This document shows positions 5,105-6,501 of a stretch of 6,501 nt of DNA, piece after piece. Below the pieces are notes generated by a model, which saw only the letters and a list, made by a program, of their open reading frames with translations, had not been told where the DNA came from and made no database searches. How positions within the stretch are numbered: the stretch's first letter is position 1; each line of letters begins with the position of its first letter. Position numbers and translations under genes: made by a program. The DNA lies in assembly GCA_023453335.1 (NCBI GenBank), contig JAEXTU010000178.1, forward strand, positions 1 through 6,501, written 5' to 3'. This DNA is from Pseudomonadota bacterium (lineage in GTDB: Bacteria; Desulfobacterota; Desulfovibrionia; Desulfovibrionales; Desulfovibrionaceae).

Positions 5105-6409
5105 ATGAAACGTGTCCTGCACCTGCTGGCGGTGGTGGCGGTTCTCGTCCTGGCCGCGTCCCCGGCCCTGGCCGCCGAGGAGATCAAGGTCGGCCTCATC
5201 TATCCCCTGACCGGCAGCGCTGCGTCCAGCGGCGCGGAGCTGCGCGCCGGCGCGGAGCTGGCCGCGGACATTGCCAACAGCGGCATGGCCGGCGTGGACA
5301 TGACCATGGCCAAGGGCGGCGGCATCAAGAGCATGGGCGGGGCCAAGCTGACCCTCATCTTCAAGGACCACGAGGGCAACCCCACCCTGGGCGCGGACCT
5401 GGCCAAGAAGCTCATCCTGGACGACAAGGTGGTGGCCATCGTGGGCTGCTTCCACAGCTCGGTGACCAAGACCGTGAGCGCGGTGTGCGAGCAGTACGGC
5501 GTGCCCATGATCAATGACTCCTCCACCTCGCCGGCCCTCACTCGCCAGGGCTACAAGGGGTTCTGGCGCACCACCCCGCACGACGAGCAGTTCACCAAGG
5601 ACCTCTTCGAGTTCCTGAAGGGCCTCACCGAGGGCAAGTCCAAGGGTGTGCCCGCGGTGAAGAAGGCCGACCTGGCCAACCTGGCCTCGGCCTGCGAGAA
5701 GACCGAGTGGGGCTCCAGCGTGTCCGACCAGATCGGCAAGTATGCCAAGGAGTACGGGTTCGAGGTCAAGAAGTCCCTGCTCTACGCGGACAAGAGCGCA
5801 GACCTCTCCTCCGAGGCCCGCTCCCTGCTGGCCGCCAAGCCCGACGCCATGCTCTTCGCCTCCTACGGCTCCGACGCCATCCTCATGATCAACACCCTCA
5901 AGTCCCTCAAGGCCGCGCCCAAGCTCATCTGGGGCCAGGACGCCGGCTTCGAGGCCCCGGACTTCCCGGTGGTCCTGGGCGACGCGGTGGAGGGCATCCT
6001 CACCCGCACCGTGTTCCTGCCCAAGGTGGCCGACGTGAAGAAGGTCGCCGGCCAGGTGAACAAGATCTACAAGGAGCGCACCGGCAAGGACATGGTGGGC
6101 GCGGCCTCGCGCTCCTTCACCGGCATGCAGGCCCTGGTGCACATCCTGGAGGCCGCCGGCTCCGCCAAGCCCGAGGCCATCCAGAAGGCCGCCAACACCA
6201 TCGCCATCCCGGGCGCGGAGCTGGTCATGCCCTGGGCCGGCGTGAAGTTCTCCACCTCCGGCGAGGAGATCGGCCAGAACATCCAGGGCATGGGCCTCAT
6301 CGGCCAGTACCAGAAGGACGCCTCGGGCAAGATGGTCATGGAGATCGTCTATCCCTTCGACCTGGCCTCGGCCAAGCTCATCTACCCCTTCAAGGGGTAC
6401 GCCAACTAG
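5105..6409 (+). CDS. Periplasmic binding protein of a branched-chain amino acid/amide-type ABC transporter (LivK-like)
   Basis: This 434-residue secreted protein captures a small ligand in the periplasm for a Liv/HAAT-type ABC importer. Residues 1-23 are a classical signal peptide: KR, a hydrophobic core, then SPALA before AEE, with predicted cleavage after Ala23. There is no lipobox cysteine, so it should be soluble. The mature protein begins with the family signature IKVGLIYPLTGSAASSGAELRAG (27-49), followed by LTLIFKDHEGNPTLGADLAKKLI (82-104), VVAIVGCFHSSVTKTVSAVCEQYGVP (109-134), NDSSTSPALTR (137-147), FWRTTPHDEQF (153-163), ACEKTEWGSSVSDQIGKYAKEYGFEV (196-221), DAMLFASYGSDAILMI (247-262), SRSFTGMQALVHILEAAGS (335-353) and a C-terminal YPF-containing stretch. 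It is longer than the usual 370-400, mainly through extra residues around 62-80 and 172-195. A strong AAGGAGG supports the start. It probably shares a transcript with the DUF1445 gene. Permease and ATPase genes are not in the window. The ligand is unknown; a hydantoin, 5-oxoproline, amide or amino acid would suit the neighbours. Confidence 0.94.
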   Translation: MKRVLHLLAVVAVLVLAASPALAAEEIKVGLIYPLTGSAASSGAELRAGAELAADIANSGMAGVDMTMAKGGGIKSMGGAKLTLIFKDHEGNPTLGADLAKKLILDDKVVAIVGCFHSSVTKTVSAVCEQYGVPMINDSSTSPALTRQGYKGFWRTTPHDEQFTKDLFEFLKGLTEGKSKGVPAVKKADLANLASACEKTEWGSSVSDQIGKYAKEYGFEVKKSLLYADKSADLSSEARSLLAAKPDAMLFASYGSDAILMINTLKSLKAAPKLIWGQDAGFEAPDFPVVLGDAVEGILTRTVFLPKVADVKKVAGQVNKIYKERTGKDMVGAASRSFTGMQALVHILEAAGSAKPEAIQKAANTIAIPGAELVMPWAGVKFSTSGEEIGQNIQGMGLIGQYQKDASGKMVMEIVYPFDLASAKLIYPFKGYAN

Positions 6410-6429
6410 GATAGCCGGAACGGAAGACC

Positions 6430-6463
6430 ACGGGGGCGGCCATTGCGCCGCCCCCGTCCTTTC
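6430..6463 (+). terminator. Rho-independent-type terminator after the binding-protein gene
   Basis: ACGGGGGCGGC (6430-6440) and GCCGCCCCCGT (6447-6457) are exact reverse complements, giving an 11-bp stem with a six-base loop CATTGC. It begins 21 bases after the stop codon and is followed by CCTTTCCCC, a poor U-tract. The stem is very strong, so termination or 3'-end protection of the binding-protein mRNA is likely. Partial readthrough into downstream transporter genes would be usual for this class of operon. Confidence 0.7.
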
Positions 6464-6501
6464 CCCCCCATCGCCATGGGCATCCTGCGCTCCGCCCTGC
6501 G

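Noticed and set aside
4523..6142. Long minus-strand open frame (539 codons) antisense to the DUF1445 and binding-protein genes
   Set aside because: It is a shadow frame caused by high GC content. Its translation is low-complexity, rich in G/H/L/A/V/R, shows no family signature, and both opposing genes are clearly real.
6476..6501. ATG at 6476 as the start of the next (permease) gene
   Set aside because: No Shine-Dalgarno: the preceding bases are a C-run and TCGCC. Only eight codons are visible, which is not enough to support a gene.
1..6501. Mobile elements, CRISPR arrays, tRNA or rRNA genes
   Set aside because: No transposase, terminal repeats, regularly spaced repeats or RNA-gene signatures were seen on either strand; base composition is even across the genes.

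Overview
The window is strongly GC-rich, with G or C at most third codon positions, and reads as ordinary bacterial chromosome with tightly packed genes. The codon usage, the CHASE4-type membrane sensor, the branched-chain-amino-acid-type (Liv) binding protein and the typical Gram-negative signal peptide suggest a GC-rich proteobacterial or Desulfovibrio-like (Desulfobacterota) organism. There is no rRNA or marker gene here, so the taxonomy is inference only.

Layout from left to right. (1) Positions 1-359, minus strand: the N-terminal part of a membrane sensor with one transmembrane helix and the beginning of a CHASE4-like periplasmic domain, cut by the window edge. (2) 360-515: a 156-base spacer with a perfect inverted repeat overlapping the sensor start codon and a 10-bp palindrome. 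(3) 516-4069, minus strand: a two-gene operon, hyuA then hyuB (2-base gap), encoding the two subunits of an ATP-dependent hydantoinase/5-oxoprolinase-family enzyme. (4) 4070-4235: a divergent intergenic region with a strong Shine-Dalgarno for hyuA, a perfect GC-rich inverted repeat and candidate promoter elements. (5) 4236-5048, plus strand: a DUF1445/YcsI 'putative hydro-lyase' of the D-glutamate cyclase family. (6) 5105-6409, plus strand: a periplasmic binding protein of the branched-chain amino acid/amide ABC transporter class, followed by a strong hairpin terminator at 6430-6457. The last bases, 6458-6501, hold nothing I can support.

How the genes may work together. HyuAB-type enzymes use ATP to open the ring of 5-oxoproline or hydantoins. 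DUF1445 proteins belong to the D-glutamate cyclase family, linked to the glutamate/5-oxoproline interconversion, and are neighbours of 5-oxoprolinase genes in Bacillus subtilis (ycsI beside the pxpABC genes). The binding protein would deliver an amino-acid-like or cyclic amide compound from the periplasm. The simplest model is a small divergent locus for uptake and ring-opening of 5-oxoproline or a related lactam or hydantoin. This is an inference from gene families and neighbourhood; no substrate can be read from the sequence. I see no mobile element, CRISPR array, RNA gene or clearly novel system. The DUF1445-HyuAB-binding protein association and the two intergenic inverted repeats are the points most worth checking.
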